Positions 1 to 9,876 of a stretch of DNA of 64,000 bases are shown here, in pieces. The notes beneath the pieces are model-generated. The model was not told where the DNA came from. It saw only the letters and a list, made by a program, of their open reading frames with translations, and did not search any database. Made by a program: the position numbers and the translations under genes. Numbering within the stretch: the stretch's first letter is position 1; every line of letters begins with the position of its first letter. This DNA comes from Rhodanobacter denitrificans (GTDB lineage: Bacteria > Pseudomonadota > Gammaproteobacteria > Xanthomonadales > Rhodanobacteraceae), in assembly GCA_003241385.1 (NCBI GenBank), contig QFPO01000007.1, forward strand, positions 1 to 64,000, in the 5' to 3' direction.

Positions 1-2
1 CG

Positions 3-38
3 CAGGTCGACCAGGCCGAAGAGCTGCCCCGTGTCTGA
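3..38 (+). CDS. C-terminal end of a gene cut by the left edge (tentative)
   Basis: An open frame enters from the left edge and stops with TGA at 36-38, giving 11 codons ending in EELPRV. Nearly every third position is G or C, as in the real genes nearby, and the composition is acidic and ordinary for a protein tail. It is far too short to name, and it could be chance. Confidence 0.25.
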   Translation, partial: QVDQAEELPRV

Positions 39-134
39 GCGTCAGCGAGTTGGGGCAGCGTGCCTGGGCGACCGAGAAGCGCAGGGGACCGGCGCGGCGC
101 AGCCGCGGCGGCTCGCGTCAGCGCAGGCGGTTTT

Positions 135-180
135 GGTGACTTTTTCCAAGAAAAAAGTCACCCGCTCGTGCAGCGAGCGG
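135..180. repeat. Two adjacent perfect hairpins, dispersed-repeat-like
   Basis: Positions 135-145 pair perfectly with 152-162 (GGTGACTTTTT against AAAAAGTCACC), and 162-168 pairs with 174-180 (CCGCTCG against CGAGCGG). The first arm carries a T run and the second arm an A run, so it could end transcription from either side. Hairpins of the GGTGACTTTTT type occur as dispersed intergenic elements in Xanthomonadales genomes, which is the likeliest explanation. The rest of 39-350 shows no convincing gene; the long Arg/Gln-rich frames here are shadows. Confidence 0.45.
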
Positions 181-353
181 AAGCTCTCGCTCTTAAATCT
201 TTCAGCTTGAGCTTTCTTGACGATCGAAGGCTCGGAAAGCGCAAGGTCAAGACCGAATCGACATCGAAACTGGAGTGCTTCGGATCGCTCGAACACACAG
301 CCGTTACGGAGCAAAGAATCGAAGCCGAGCAGCAACGCATACGAAAGAAACAA

Positions 354-394
354 CGAAAAAAGCCCGCTACAGCGCCGAAGCGCTGTAGCGGGCT
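354..394 (-). terminator. Intrinsic terminator, minus strand
   Basis: A 14-bp perfect stem (361-374 with 381-394) closes a CTTCGG loop and is followed on the minus strand by six T. On the plus strand the sequence after the stem is C-rich, so it acts leftwards. There is no protein gene on the minus strand to its right, which is what suggests the small RNA. Confidence 0.75.
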
Positions 395-427
395 CTCCCT
401 CCCCACGAGGTGTTTTTCGGTGAATCG
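354..427 (-). ncRNA. Candidate small RNA of about 74 nt with its own promoter and terminator
   Basis: On the minus strand a TAGAAT -10 box (434-439) is preceded at 16 bp by GTGGCA, a 4/6 match to the -35 box. A start near 427 would give an RNA of about 74 nt that runs through a G-rich stretch (GGGGAGGGAG) into the strong terminator at 354-394. No reading frame with a start fits between promoter and terminator, so a regulatory RNA is the natural reading. The G-rich loop contains two GGA triplets and also looks like a Shine-Dalgarno sequence. I do not recognise the family. Confidence 0.4.
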
Positions 428-584
428 CCGTCGATTCTAACGATTTGCCAACATTTGCCACGTCGCGTCGCAACATACTCCGTCGTTCATCTTCCGGACC
501 GCCCGCACGATCGCGGACGGCACGGCCGTCGACACGAAGCACCGGCAGCGTACCGATGCTCGCAAGGGGAGGCGCAGCGCCGCG

Positions 585-2360
585 ATGCGACGAGGCGAAC
601 GGGACCGATCGCGCGTGCGATATGCGCGCGCCTGGTCCGGCGACATTGCATACCTGCTGCTGGCGACGGGCTTGCTGGCGTCGGCGGTCGGCATGCTCGA
701 TCCGGCGTTCCGGGCCGCCGACACGACGCCCTGGGCGCTGCCGTTGCTGAATGCGCTGCCAGCGGCCCTGCTCGGCATGGTGCTGTGGTCGCTGACGCGC
801 CGTCCGCTGCTGTCGTTCTGGCTCGCCCTGCTGCTGCTCGCCGCGCTCTACGGCATCAACGCCTTGAAGCTGGCGCATCTGGAAACGCCGCTGCTGCCGG
901 CCGATTTCGTCATGCTCGGCACGCCGCAGGCGAGTGCGGGCCTGCTGCTGCATTACCTGCCCGACTCACCGGCCGACTGGATGCGCCTGGCAGGCATCGG
1001 CCTCGTCACGCTCGCGCTGGCGGCCTGGGAGCCCGCGCAGCAGCGCTCGGGCTGGCGCCCGCGCGCGCTTCACCTGGGGATCGCGCTGACGCTGGCGGTC
1101 ACGCTGTTCGCCGGCGTCGCGCCGTGGCGCAATCTGTACGCACGTGAGGACGCCCGCTTCCTGCCGTGGTCGCCGCGCGAGACCGTCGCGAGCACCGGCC
1201 TGGTCTCGGGCCTGCTGCAGTTTCGCTGGCGCTATGCCGAGCCCGTGCCGGTGCCGGATCGTGCCGCGGCGTCGGACCTGCTCGCGCAGCTGGACCTCGG
1301 CGAGCGGTCGCGGACCGCGGTGCCGGCGCAGCTGCCCGACATCGTCATCCTGCAGGCCGAGTCGTTCTTCGATCCGTCGCGTCTGAACGGCCTGGGCGAT
1401 CGCGATTTCCTGCCGAACTACCGCGCGCTGGCGCGCGAATCGGTACACGGCGAGCTGTGGGTACCGGCGTTCGGCGGCGGCACGATCCGCACCGAGTTCG
1501 AGGTGCTGACCGGCCTGGCGATGCGCTACTTCCCGCGCACCGAGTATCCGTACTTCCAGCTCGTCGACCGCGCGCTGCCGGGTCTGGTCTCGGTGCTGGC
1601 CGGATACGGCTACCGCAGCCTCGCGCTGCATCCGAACGATCCGGCGTTCTGGAACCGCGCCGCCGCGCTGAAGCAGCTCGGGTTCGAGACGTTCGAAAGC
1701 GAGGCGCATTTCGCCGACGCCGCGCGTGACGGCTACTTCGTCAGCGATCACGCGCTGGTCGAGCGCATCGTCGAGCGGCTGCCCGACAGCGGGCCGCCGC
1801 AGCTCGTGCTCGCGATCAGCATGGAACTGCACGGCCCCTACGATGCGCGCAAGCCGCTCGCCGACCGGGCGCGGCGCGATGCGATCGACGTGCCGGACCG
1901 GCTGCCGGCCGACAGCGCCGGACGGCTGCGCACGTTCCTCTATCACCTGGAGAATGCCGACCGCGCGCTCGGCCGGCTCGCCGAGGTGCTGCGTGCACGC
2001 GAACGCCGGACGCTGCTGCTGTTCTACGGCGACCACCTGCCGGGCCTGCCGATCACGTTCCGCACGCTCGGCTTCGCCGACGGGCTGGCGGCCGAACAGC
2101 AGCCGGTACCGTGGCTGCTGTTCGATCCGGCCGAAGCCGGGTCGATGCGCGAGGACAGCGCCGCCTTCCTGCTGCCGGGCCGCGTGCTGGCGCGGATCGG
2201 CCTCGACGACGACTGGTTCGCGCTGTCCGAGCGCCTGCGCGCGCTGACCCGGTTCGGCCCCGGCTTCGTACCGGCCGGCGATGCCGGGCTCGCCGCGCTG
2301 ACCCAGCTGCGCCAGCGCGGCGAGCCGCTGCCGGCGACGCGCCGCGACGCTCAGCCGTGA
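585..2360 (+). CDS. LTA synthase / phosphoglycerol transferase family membrane protein
   Basis: The protein has 591 residues. The N-terminal third (about residues 20-170) holds four or five hydrophobic membrane segments. The periplasmic part is an alkaline-phosphatase-superfamily (sulfatase) domain: the PDIVILQAESFF metal-binding segment near 255, GGGTIRTEFEVLTG with the presumed nucleophilic Thr near 305, a HGPY segment near 410, and FYGDHLPG near 485. Family members transfer phosphoglycerol or phosphoethanolamine groups to envelope glycans or lipids; the acceptor here is unknown. The start follows a purine-rich stretch. Its end overlaps the convergent xanB2 by 10 bp, so it stands alone as a transcription unit. 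OpgB-like glucan modification is a possible alternative role. Confidence 0.8.
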   Translation: MRRGERDRSRVRYARAWSGDIAYLLLATGLLASAVGMLDPAFRAADTTPWALPLLNALPAALLGMVLWSLTRRPLLSFWLALLLLAALYGINALKLAHLETPLLPADFVMLGTPQASAGLLLHYLPDSPADWMRLAGIGLVTLALAAWEPAQQRSGWRPRALHLGIALTLAVTLFAGVAPWRNLYAREDARFLPWSPRETVASTGLVSGLLQFRWRYAEPVPVPDRAAASDLLAQLDLGERSRTAVPAQLPDIVILQAESFFDPSRLNGLGDRDFLPNYRALARESVHGELWVPAFGGGTIRTEFEVLTGLAMRYFPRTEYPYFQLVDRALPGLVSVLAGYGYRSLALHPNDPAFWNRAAALKQLGFETFESEAHFADAARDGYFVSDHALVERIVERLPDSGPPQLVLAISMELHGPYDARKPLADRARRDAIDVPDRLPADSAGRLRTFLYHLENADRALGRLAEVLRARERRTLLLFYGDHLPGLPITFRTLGFADGLAAEQQPVPWLLFDPAEAGSMREDSAAFLLPGRVLARIGLDDDWFALSERLRALTRFGPGFVPAGDAGLAALTQLRQRGEPLPATRRDAQP

Positions 2361-3355
2361 CTGCCGTCGATCTCGACCAGCAGCTCGCGCCGGCAGACCT
2401 CGCCGATCAGCACCAGCACCTCGCCGCGATCGGCCAGATGGCGGCGCACGCCCTGTGAAACCTGTGCGGCGTCGGCGGCGCGGCGCACGTAGACCTTGAG
2501 CACGCTGCCCTCGCCGAGCGGCGCGGCCGCGCCGGCGGCCGCACAGACGCTGTCGAGATTGGCCAGGGTTTCGTCGAGCTGCGCGGCCACGTCGTCGCGG
2601 TGACGCGAGGCATGGCCGACGATCGCGGCCGTACCGGAGATCAGGATCTGTCCGGACGGCGCGCACATCGCACGCGCGAAGCGCGGCGCGGTCGGACCGT
2701 AGTCGCGCGGATAGCGCCAGGCGCTGAGCTGGCGCGGATTCTCGACCGGACGGCCGGCGCGACGCGCGGCCAGACCGTAGACCTGCAGGCTGCGCACGCC
2801 GTCCTGCCGTCCGATCACAGTCGCGGCCGGATAGTCGCCGCCGAACAGGCCCTGCATGCCGGCGACGCGACCGGTGCAGAAGCGCCGGTAGCGCTCCGCA
2901 TCGCCGTCGCCTTCGTTGATCGCATCGAAGTAGTTCCACAGCCGCAGCACGTGCAGCGGCCGCTGCCCGAGCCATTCGCCGAGCCGCCGGTAGACGCGCT
3001 CGGCGGCCGCGCCGATCGAGCCCTCGGCGTCTTCGGGCAGCTCGATCGAGAAGAACGTGTAGTCGCCGTCGCCGGCCCAGCGGACTTCGCCGTCCTGCCC
3101 GGTCCGGACCGGACCGCTCGCGCGCCAGACCTCGAGCGGCGCTGCACCCGTCGGCTCGAGGCCGACGCGCAGACAGCGCGGATCGTCCGGCAGCGCGACC
3201 TGGCCGAAACCGATCAACGCGAGCACGTCCGGTTGCGCCGCGACGGCGGCCGGATCGGTCGATTCGAACGCGATCCGCAACGGCCTCAGTGCCGCGGCCG
3301 CCGCCTCCGTGTCGCTCCGGTCGCCGAACGAATCCCGACGCGGCTCACTCGACAC
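2351..3355 (-). CDS. xanB2: XanB2-like chorismatase (FkbO/Hyg5 family)
   Basis: This 334-residue protein has the size and overall features of the Xanthomonas XanB2/FkbO/Hyg5 chorismatases, formerly called pteridine-dependent deoxygenase-like. XanB2 splits chorismate to pyruvate plus 3- and 4-hydroxybenzoate, feeding xanthomonadin pigment and ubiquinone. Recognisable segments are DYTFFSIELPE (about 100), VLRLWNYFDAINEGDGDAERYRRFCTGR split over 140-165, and the RidA-like C-terminal fold with CAPSGQILISGTA near 230 and LVEID at the end. Translation starts at GTG and overlaps the end of rlmI by 11 bases, so the two genes are probably co-translated. Which hydroxybenzoate it makes cannot be read from the sequence. 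Confidence 0.8.
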   Translation of the reverse strand: MSSEPRRDSFGDRSDTEAAAAALRPLRIAFESTDPAAVAAQPDVLALIGFGQVALPDDPRCLRVGLEPTGAAPLEVWRASGPVRTGQDGEVRWAGDGDYTFFSIELPEDAEGSIGAAAERVYRRLGEWLGQRPLHVLRLWNYFDAINEGDGDAERYRRFCTGRVAGMQGLFGGDYPAATVIGRQDGVRSLQVYGLAARRAGRPVENPRQLSAWRYPRDYGPTAPRFARAMCAPSGQILISGTAAIVGHASRHRDDVAAQLDETLANLDSVCAAAGAAAPLGEGSVLKVYVRRAADAAQVSQGVRRHLADRGEVLVLIGEVCRRELLVEIDGSHG

Positions 3356-4529
3356 GGCAGAACACCGCCTTGAGATAGCGGCTCTCGGGCACGTGTGCCA
3401 GGAACGGGTGATCGGCGCCGGCGCCGCTGACGCGCAGCACCTGGACCGTGCGGTTGGCGTAGAACGCCGCGCGGCGCAGCATGTCGAGGAACTGCTCCTC
3501 GCTGACCAGGCCGGTGCACGAACAGGTCACGAACAGGCCGCCGGGCTTGACGGCGCCGAGCGCGAGCTTGTTCATGTCCAGATACTTCTTGAGTGCCGGG
3601 ATCACCTGGTCGCGGTCGCGCGTCATCTTGGCCGGATCGAGCACGACCACGTCGAAGCGCTCGCGCTGGCCGACCGCCAGCTCGCGCAGCCACGGAAAGA
3701 TGTCGGCCTGCACGAAGCGGATCTTGGCCTTGTTCAAGCGCGCATTGCGTTCGGCGATCTCGAGGATGTCCTCGTCGAGGTCGACGCCGACCACGTCGGC
3801 GGCCTGGCCGATCGCCTTGGCGTAGATCGCGAAACCGCCCGAATTGCAGCACAGGTCCAGCACGCGCTTGCCGGCGCACAGATCGGCCAGCTGGCGGCGG
3901 TTGTCGCGCTGGTCGGCGAAGAAACCGGTCTTGTGCTTGGAGCCGGGCGCGGCGTGGAACTTGACGCCGTACTCGTGGATGACGGTCGGCTCGGGCGTGC
4001 TCGGCGTGGAGCAGTCGAAACTCTCCTGCTTCTGCACGTGCTCCTCGGCGAACGCGTACACGTTCGCGCCGGGGAAATGCTCGAGCAGGCAGCGCTTGAG
4101 CAGGTCGCGCTGCTTGAACATGCCGGCCGAGAAGTACTCCATGACCAGGGTGTCGGCGAAGCGGTCGACGACCAGGCCGGACAGCCCGTCGCCTTCGGAA
4201 TGGATCAGCCGGTAGGCGTCGGTCACGGCGTCGAGCTTGAGCACGTCGCGGCGCAGCGCGACCGCCTGCGCGATCTTGCGCGCGAAGAAGGCCTCGTCGA
4301 CGGCCTCGTCCGGGTCGGCGGTCAGCACACGCAGGGCGATCCGCGAATGGCCGTTGTAGAAGCCGCGGCCGGCGAACGTGCCCTCGCGGTCGACGATGTC
4401 GACGATCGAGCCCGGCCGCGGCCGGTCGACGGGCTTCTCGACCATCTTCTGGAAGATCCAGGGGTGGTTGGAACGGCGTTCGGTCTTGAGCTGAATGACG
4501 GGCAGCGGCCCGGTCGGAAGAGCGTTCAT
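3345..4529 (-). CDS. rlmI: 23S rRNA (cytosine-1962-C5) methyltransferase
   Basis: The chosen ATG at 4529 gives 394 residues, close to E. coli RlmI (396). The N-terminus (PLPVIQLKTERRSNHPWIFQKMV) is the typical start of its PUA RNA-binding domain; the upstream in-frame extension runs into the divergent riboswitch and is rejected. The methyltransferase domain shows KTGFFADQRDNR near 205, the SAM-binding VLDLCCNSGGFAIYA near 228, DPAKMTR near 300 and the catalytic TCSCTG near 345. It modifies the large-subunit rRNA in the cytoplasm. It is the first gene of a two-gene unit with xanB2. Confidence 0.9.
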   Translation of the reverse strand: MNALPTGPLPVIQLKTERRSNHPWIFQKMVEKPVDRPRPGSIVDIVDREGTFAGRGFYNGHSRIALRVLTADPDEAVDEAFFARKIAQAVALRRDVLKLDAVTDAYRLIHSEGDGLSGLVVDRFADTLVMEYFSAGMFKQRDLLKRCLLEHFPGANVYAFAEEHVQKQESFDCSTPSTPEPTVIHEYGVKFHAAPGSKHKTGFFADQRDNRRQLADLCAGKRVLDLCCNSGGFAIYAKAIGQAADVVGVDLDEDILEIAERNARLNKAKIRFVQADIFPWLRELAVGQRERFDVVVLDPAKMTRDRDQVIPALKKYLDMNKLALGAVKPGGLFVTCSCTGLVSEEQFLDMLRRAAFYANRTVQVLRVSGAGADHPFLAHVPESRYLKAVFCRVE

Positions 4530-4630
4530 CGGCAAATGATAAGCGCTGCCCCCGCACGGCGTCGTCCCCGGCCCGGTGGCGGGGGCTTGAGACGGCGGCC
4601 CGGGATTCGTGTAGAGTCGCGGCCGCAACG

Positions 4631-4802
4631 AAGGGGAGTAGCTCCCGCCACCACGGTCGTCATCACGGATCGGTTCCGATCCCGGCCCGGTGGGCAGGTC
4701 TTCCAGAGACCTGCGAGCGAGACCTTCGCCGTGACGACGGCGAAGGTGTGCCCCGAGAAAACGAGGCCCCGTGCGCTGCCGGCGACGGGGCCTTTGTCTT
4801 TT
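4631..4802 (+). promoter_or_regulatory. yybP-ykoY (manganese) riboswitch
   Basis: The leader of the TerC gene contains the hallmarks of this family in order: GGGGAGTAGC at 4633-4642, GTCGTCATCAC at 4656-4666, and GAGACCTTCGCC at 4719-4730. The family senses Mn2+, and in E. coli it controls alx and mntP. The aptamer is followed by an intrinsic terminator directly ahead of the start codon, so it probably works by transcription antitermination: manganese binding would allow read-through. The first GGGGAGTA element and the GAGACC element are the two loops that build the metal site. Confidence 0.88.
4764..4802 (+). terminator. Riboswitch-controlled terminator ahead of alx
   Basis: A 9-bp stem, 4764-4772 with 4785-4793 (AGGCCCCGT/ACGGGGCCT), is followed by TTTGTCTTTT. 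It lies between the aptamer and the start codon at 4832, so it is the expression platform of the riboswitch. Confidence 0.75.
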
Positions 4803-4831
4803 CTCGGTACGCACATCGGAGCGCAATCGCA

Positions 4832-5791
4832 ATGCACACGATCGGTACGGTCGAACTCTGGGCGGTATTCGGCGCGATCGTCCTGATCGCCCTCGTCATC
4901 GATTTCCTGGTTCTCAAGGTCAGCGGCTCGCACAAGGTCTCGTTCCGCGAGGCGGCGCTGTGGAGCGTGGCCTGGATCGGCTTGGCGCTGGCGTTCAACC
5001 TCGGACTGTGGTGGTGGCTGGACCAGCAGTCCGGACGCGCGGTCGCCAACGACATCGCGCTGGAGTTCCTGACCGGCTACGTCGTCGAGAAGGCGCTGGC
5101 GATCGACAATATTTTCGTATTCCTGCTGATCTTCACGCGCTTCCGGGTCAGCGCGGAACTGCAGCAGCGCGCGCTGATGATCGGCATCCTCGGCGCGATC
5201 GCGCTGCGCGCGATCCTGATCCTGGTCGGTGCGGCGCTGATCGCCCGCTTCCACTGGATCCTCTACCTGTTCGGCGTATTCCTGATCTACACCGGCATCA
5301 AGATGGCACGCGCGCCGAACGACGAGGCGGACTTCGAGAGCAATCCGCTGATGCGCTGGATGCGCCGCCACCTGCGCCTGACCGACCGCTACCACGGCAC
5401 CGCGCTCAGCGTCGTCGACAACGGCGTGCGCTACTTCACGCCGATGTTCGTCGTGATGGCGCTGATCGCGGTCACCGACGTGATCTTCGCGGTCGACTCG
5501 ATCCCGGCGATCTTCGCGATCACCGAAGACCCGTTCATCGTGCTGACCTCCAACGTGTTCGCGGTGCTCGGCCTGCGTGCGCTGTTCTTCCTGCTGGCCG
5601 GCATGGCCGACCGCTTCCACCTGCTCAACTACGGTCTGGCGGCGACGCTGATCTTCATCGGCATCAAGATGATGATCGTCGACGTGTGGAAGGTGCCGGT
5701 CGGGCTGTCGCTGGCCGTCGTCGCGCTGTGCATCGGCACCTCGATGGTGGCCAGCCATCTGGTGCGCCGCCGCGAGCAGCACGGCGCCTGA
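4832..5791 (+). CDS. alx: TerC family manganese exporter (Alx)
   Basis: The start at 4832 gives 319 residues beginning MHTIGTVELW, the normal length for Alx; the longer frame to 4748 reads through the riboswitch terminator. There are about nine hydrophobic segments. The acidic membrane motifs of the family are present: EKALAIDNIFVF near 85 and FAVDSIPAIFAIT near 215. Alx and its relatives export Mn2+ across the inner membrane, in agreement with the manganese riboswitch upstream. It is followed by a long hairpin at 5802-5831. Confidence 0.88.
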   Translation: MHTIGTVELWAVFGAIVLIALVIDFLVLKVSGSHKVSFREAALWSVAWIGLALAFNLGLWWWLDQQSGRAVANDIALEFLTGYVVEKALAIDNIFVFLLIFTRFRVSAELQQRALMIGILGAIALRAILILVGAALIARFHWILYLFGVFLIYTGIKMARAPNDEADFESNPLMRWMRRHLRLTDRYHGTALSVVDNGVRYFTPMFVVMALIAVTDVIFAVDSIPAIFAITEDPFIVLTSNVFAVLGLRALFFLLAGMADRFHLLNYGLAATLIFIGIKMMIVDVWKVPVGLSLAVVALCIGTSMVASHLVRRREQHGA

Positions 5792-5801
5792 CCGCGTCGG
5801 T

Positions 5802-5831
5802 GACCGCCTCGCCCCTTGCGGCGAGGCGGTC
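5802..5831 (+). terminator. GC-rich hairpin after alx
   Basis: A perfect 12-bp stem (5802-5813 with 5820-5831) and 6-nt loop lie 11 bases after the alx stop. There is no U tract, so it may act with Rho or only protect the 3' end. It also lies just upstream of the rhomboid gene. Confidence 0.5.
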
Positions 5832-5849
5832 CATCCCCACGTCTGCGCG

Positions 5850-6647
5850 ATGGACATCGCGCCCGCCGTTCCGGAACCGAGCCGTACCGCGGCCGCCAAC
5901 GACCGCATCCGCCTGCGCCATGCGATCGCCGGCAGCCTGATCCTGGTCGCCGGCATCTGGATCGTCTGGCTGGCCGGCTGGCTGCTCGGCTGGCCGCCCG
6001 GCGATTTCGGCGTGCTGCCGCGCCGGCTCGAAGGCCTCGTCGGCATCGCGCTGGCACCGCTGGCGCACGGCTCGTTCGAGCATCTGATGTCCAATACGCT
6101 GCCGCTCGGCCTGCTGACGTGCCTGGCGCTGTACGCCTATCCGCTGGCGACGCGCTGGGCGCTGCCGGCGATCTGGCTCGGATCGGGCCTCGGCGTGTGG
6201 CTGTTCGCGCGCGATTCGAGCCACATCGGCGCCAGCGGGCTCACGCACGGCCTGATGTTCTTCCTGTTCGCGATCGGCCTGCTGCGGCGCGACCGCCTGG
6301 CGATCGTGATCGCGATGACGGTCTTCTTTCTCTACGGCGGCATGCTGCTGACGATCCTGCCGCGCGAGGAGCACATCTCGTTCGAGTCGCACATGGCCGG
6401 TGCGGTCATGGGCATACTGGCCGCGATCGCGTTGCGCCGTCGCGATCCGGAACCGCCGCGCAAGCACTACAGCTGGGAAGAGGAATCGGCCGAAGCGGCC
6501 GCCGAGGACGAGCTCGAACTGCCGCGTCCGGACCAGGTGCCGGTGCTCTGGAAGCGCTCGCCGCTGCCGGTCGGCGGTGCCCGCGTGATCGCATTCCCGG
6601 GCCGCCACTCGCCTGCCGGGTCCGACCAGGACGACGCCTCGCGCTGA
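5850..6647 (+). CDS. Rhomboid family intramembrane serine protease
   Basis: The 265-residue protein has about six membrane segments between residues 25 and 195. Rhomboid signatures are all present: HGSFEHLMSN near 75-84, the nucleophile motif GASGLTHG near 128-135, and ESHMAG near 180 carrying the catalytic His. The last 65 residues form an acidic then basic cytoplasmic tail with no known domain. Rhomboids cut transmembrane substrates within the membrane; the substrate is not predictable. The gene lies 58 bp after alx. Confidence 0.85.
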   Translation: MDIAPAVPEPSRTAAANDRIRLRHAIAGSLILVAGIWIVWLAGWLLGWPPGDFGVLPRRLEGLVGIALAPLAHGSFEHLMSNTLPLGLLTCLALYAYPLATRWALPAIWLGSGLGVWLFARDSSHIGASGLTHGLMFFLFAIGLLRRDRLAIVIAMTVFFLYGGMLLTILPREEHISFESHMAGAVMGILAAIALRRRDPEPPRKHYSWEEESAEAAAEDELELPRPDQVPVLWKRSPLPVGGARVIAFPGRHSPAGSDQDDASR

Positions 6648-6674
6648 GCGGCCGGCGCCGGCCGGACCCCGCGG

Positions 6675-7190
6675 TCAGCCGGCCCAGTTGCGCGCATGCA
6701 GTCGCAGCGGCGTGGCCTGGCCCGGCGGCGTGATCGTCCGCTCGAACGCGAGTCCGAGTTTCTCGAGCAACCGGATCGAGCGCATATTGCCCGGCGCGAC
6801 GATCGCGACCAGGCGATCGAGCCCGATCGCCTGCCGCGCGTACTCGACCACGGCGGCGGCCGCCTCATAGGCATAGCCGTGCCCGCCGTGGCGGTCGAGC
6901 AGCGCGAAGCCGATGTCGACGTCGTCGAGGTGCTCGCGCCTGAGCAGGCCGCACAGGCCGATCGCGATGGCGTCGCTCGCGCGCTCGACCGCATACAGGC
7001 CGAACCCGTGCTGCGCATACGAGGCCAGCGGACCTGCGGCCAGATAGCCGCGCGCGTCCTCGAGCGAGCGCACCTGTTTGTCGCCGATGTAGGCCAGCCA
7101 CGAGGGCTGATTGACCAGCTCGAGGACGAACGCCGCATCGTCGAGCACGAGCCGGCGCAGACGCAGCCGCGCCGTCGCGAGCACGGTCAC
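6675..7190 (-). CDS. GNAT family N-acetyltransferase (RimJ/RimL-like)
   Basis: The 171-residue protein starts at GTG with TARLRLRRLVLDDA, the usual start of the RimJ/RimL-like branch. The acetyl-CoA-binding strand-helix is seen as GHGYAYEAAAAVVEYA near 105 and the NMRSIRLLEKLGLAFE segment near 135-150 is diagnostic. It probably acetylates a small molecule or a protein N-terminus. It ends about 30 bp from the convergent rhomboid gene. Confidence 0.8.
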   Translation of the reverse strand: MTVLATARLRLRRLVLDDAAFVLELVNQPSWLAYIGDKQVRSLEDARGYLAAGPLASYAQHGFGLYAVERASDAIAIGLCGLLRREHLDDVDIGFALLDRHGGHGYAYEAAAAVVEYARQAIGLDRLVAIVAPGNMRSIRLLEKLGLAFERTITPPGQATPLRLHARNWAG

Positions 7191-7223
7191 GGCCGGCTCA
7201 CGACGGGCGGCGCGCGGCGCCGA

Positions 7224-9590
<2,367 letters not shown>

Positions 9591-9623
9591 GCGTCCGATG
9601 GTTCCGATTGGCTGAAAAATGCA

Positions 9624-9657
9624 GCGGGCCGCCATGGCGGCCCGCCGCGGCATTCTA
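9624..9657 (-). promoter_or_regulatory. tex promoter and hairpin/T-run leader
   Basis: On the minus strand an extended -10 box (TTGC then TAGAAT, 9652-9657) predicts a start near 9645. The RNA would begin directly with a perfect 22-nt palindrome (9624-9645) followed by TGCATTTTTC, which is the architecture of an intrinsic terminator. It therefore either ends the upstream mnmG transcript or attenuates tex itself. The start codon is at 9590. The remaining stretch 9658-9832 shows no gene. Confidence 0.5.
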
Positions 9658-9832
9658 GCAACTGGGCGTTGCGACACCGGTGCGAAACGACCGTATCGAC
9701 TGCGCGAATCGGTACGCGAGGCCTCGGCAAGGTCGCAGGTTCGATCGACGAGAGAAACTGCGCGCGCGACGCGGCATGCACGATGCCGCGGACGGACACG
9801 ATCGCGGTCTTCGAAGCCGCCGTTGCGCTAGT

Positions 9833-9876
9833 CGCCGCGTCGCCTGACCGCGCCGGCGCGGTCAGGCGACGCGGCG
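9833..9876. terminator. Perfect 44-nt palindrome across the mnmG stop codon
   Basis: Position by position, 9833-9854 is the exact reverse complement of 9855-9876, with no loop. It covers the last codons and the TGA of mnmG (9862-9864). In RNA it would form a hairpin of roughly 20 bp without a U tract. It may be a transcript-end stabiliser, a factor-dependent terminator, or a binding site. Confidence 0.55.

Noticed and set aside
42..953. 303-residue minus-strand frame
   Set aside because: It is rich in Arg, Gln and Ala, has no recognisable domain and lies mostly antisense to the LTA-synthase-like gene; a composition shadow.
966..2975. 669-residue minus-strand frame
   Set aside because: Antisense across two good genes, with Arg/Ala-rich content and no motif.
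3309..4886. 525-residue plus-strand frame opposite rlmI
   Set aside because: His/Asp/Val-rich shadow of a clear RlmI gene and would run through the riboswitch.
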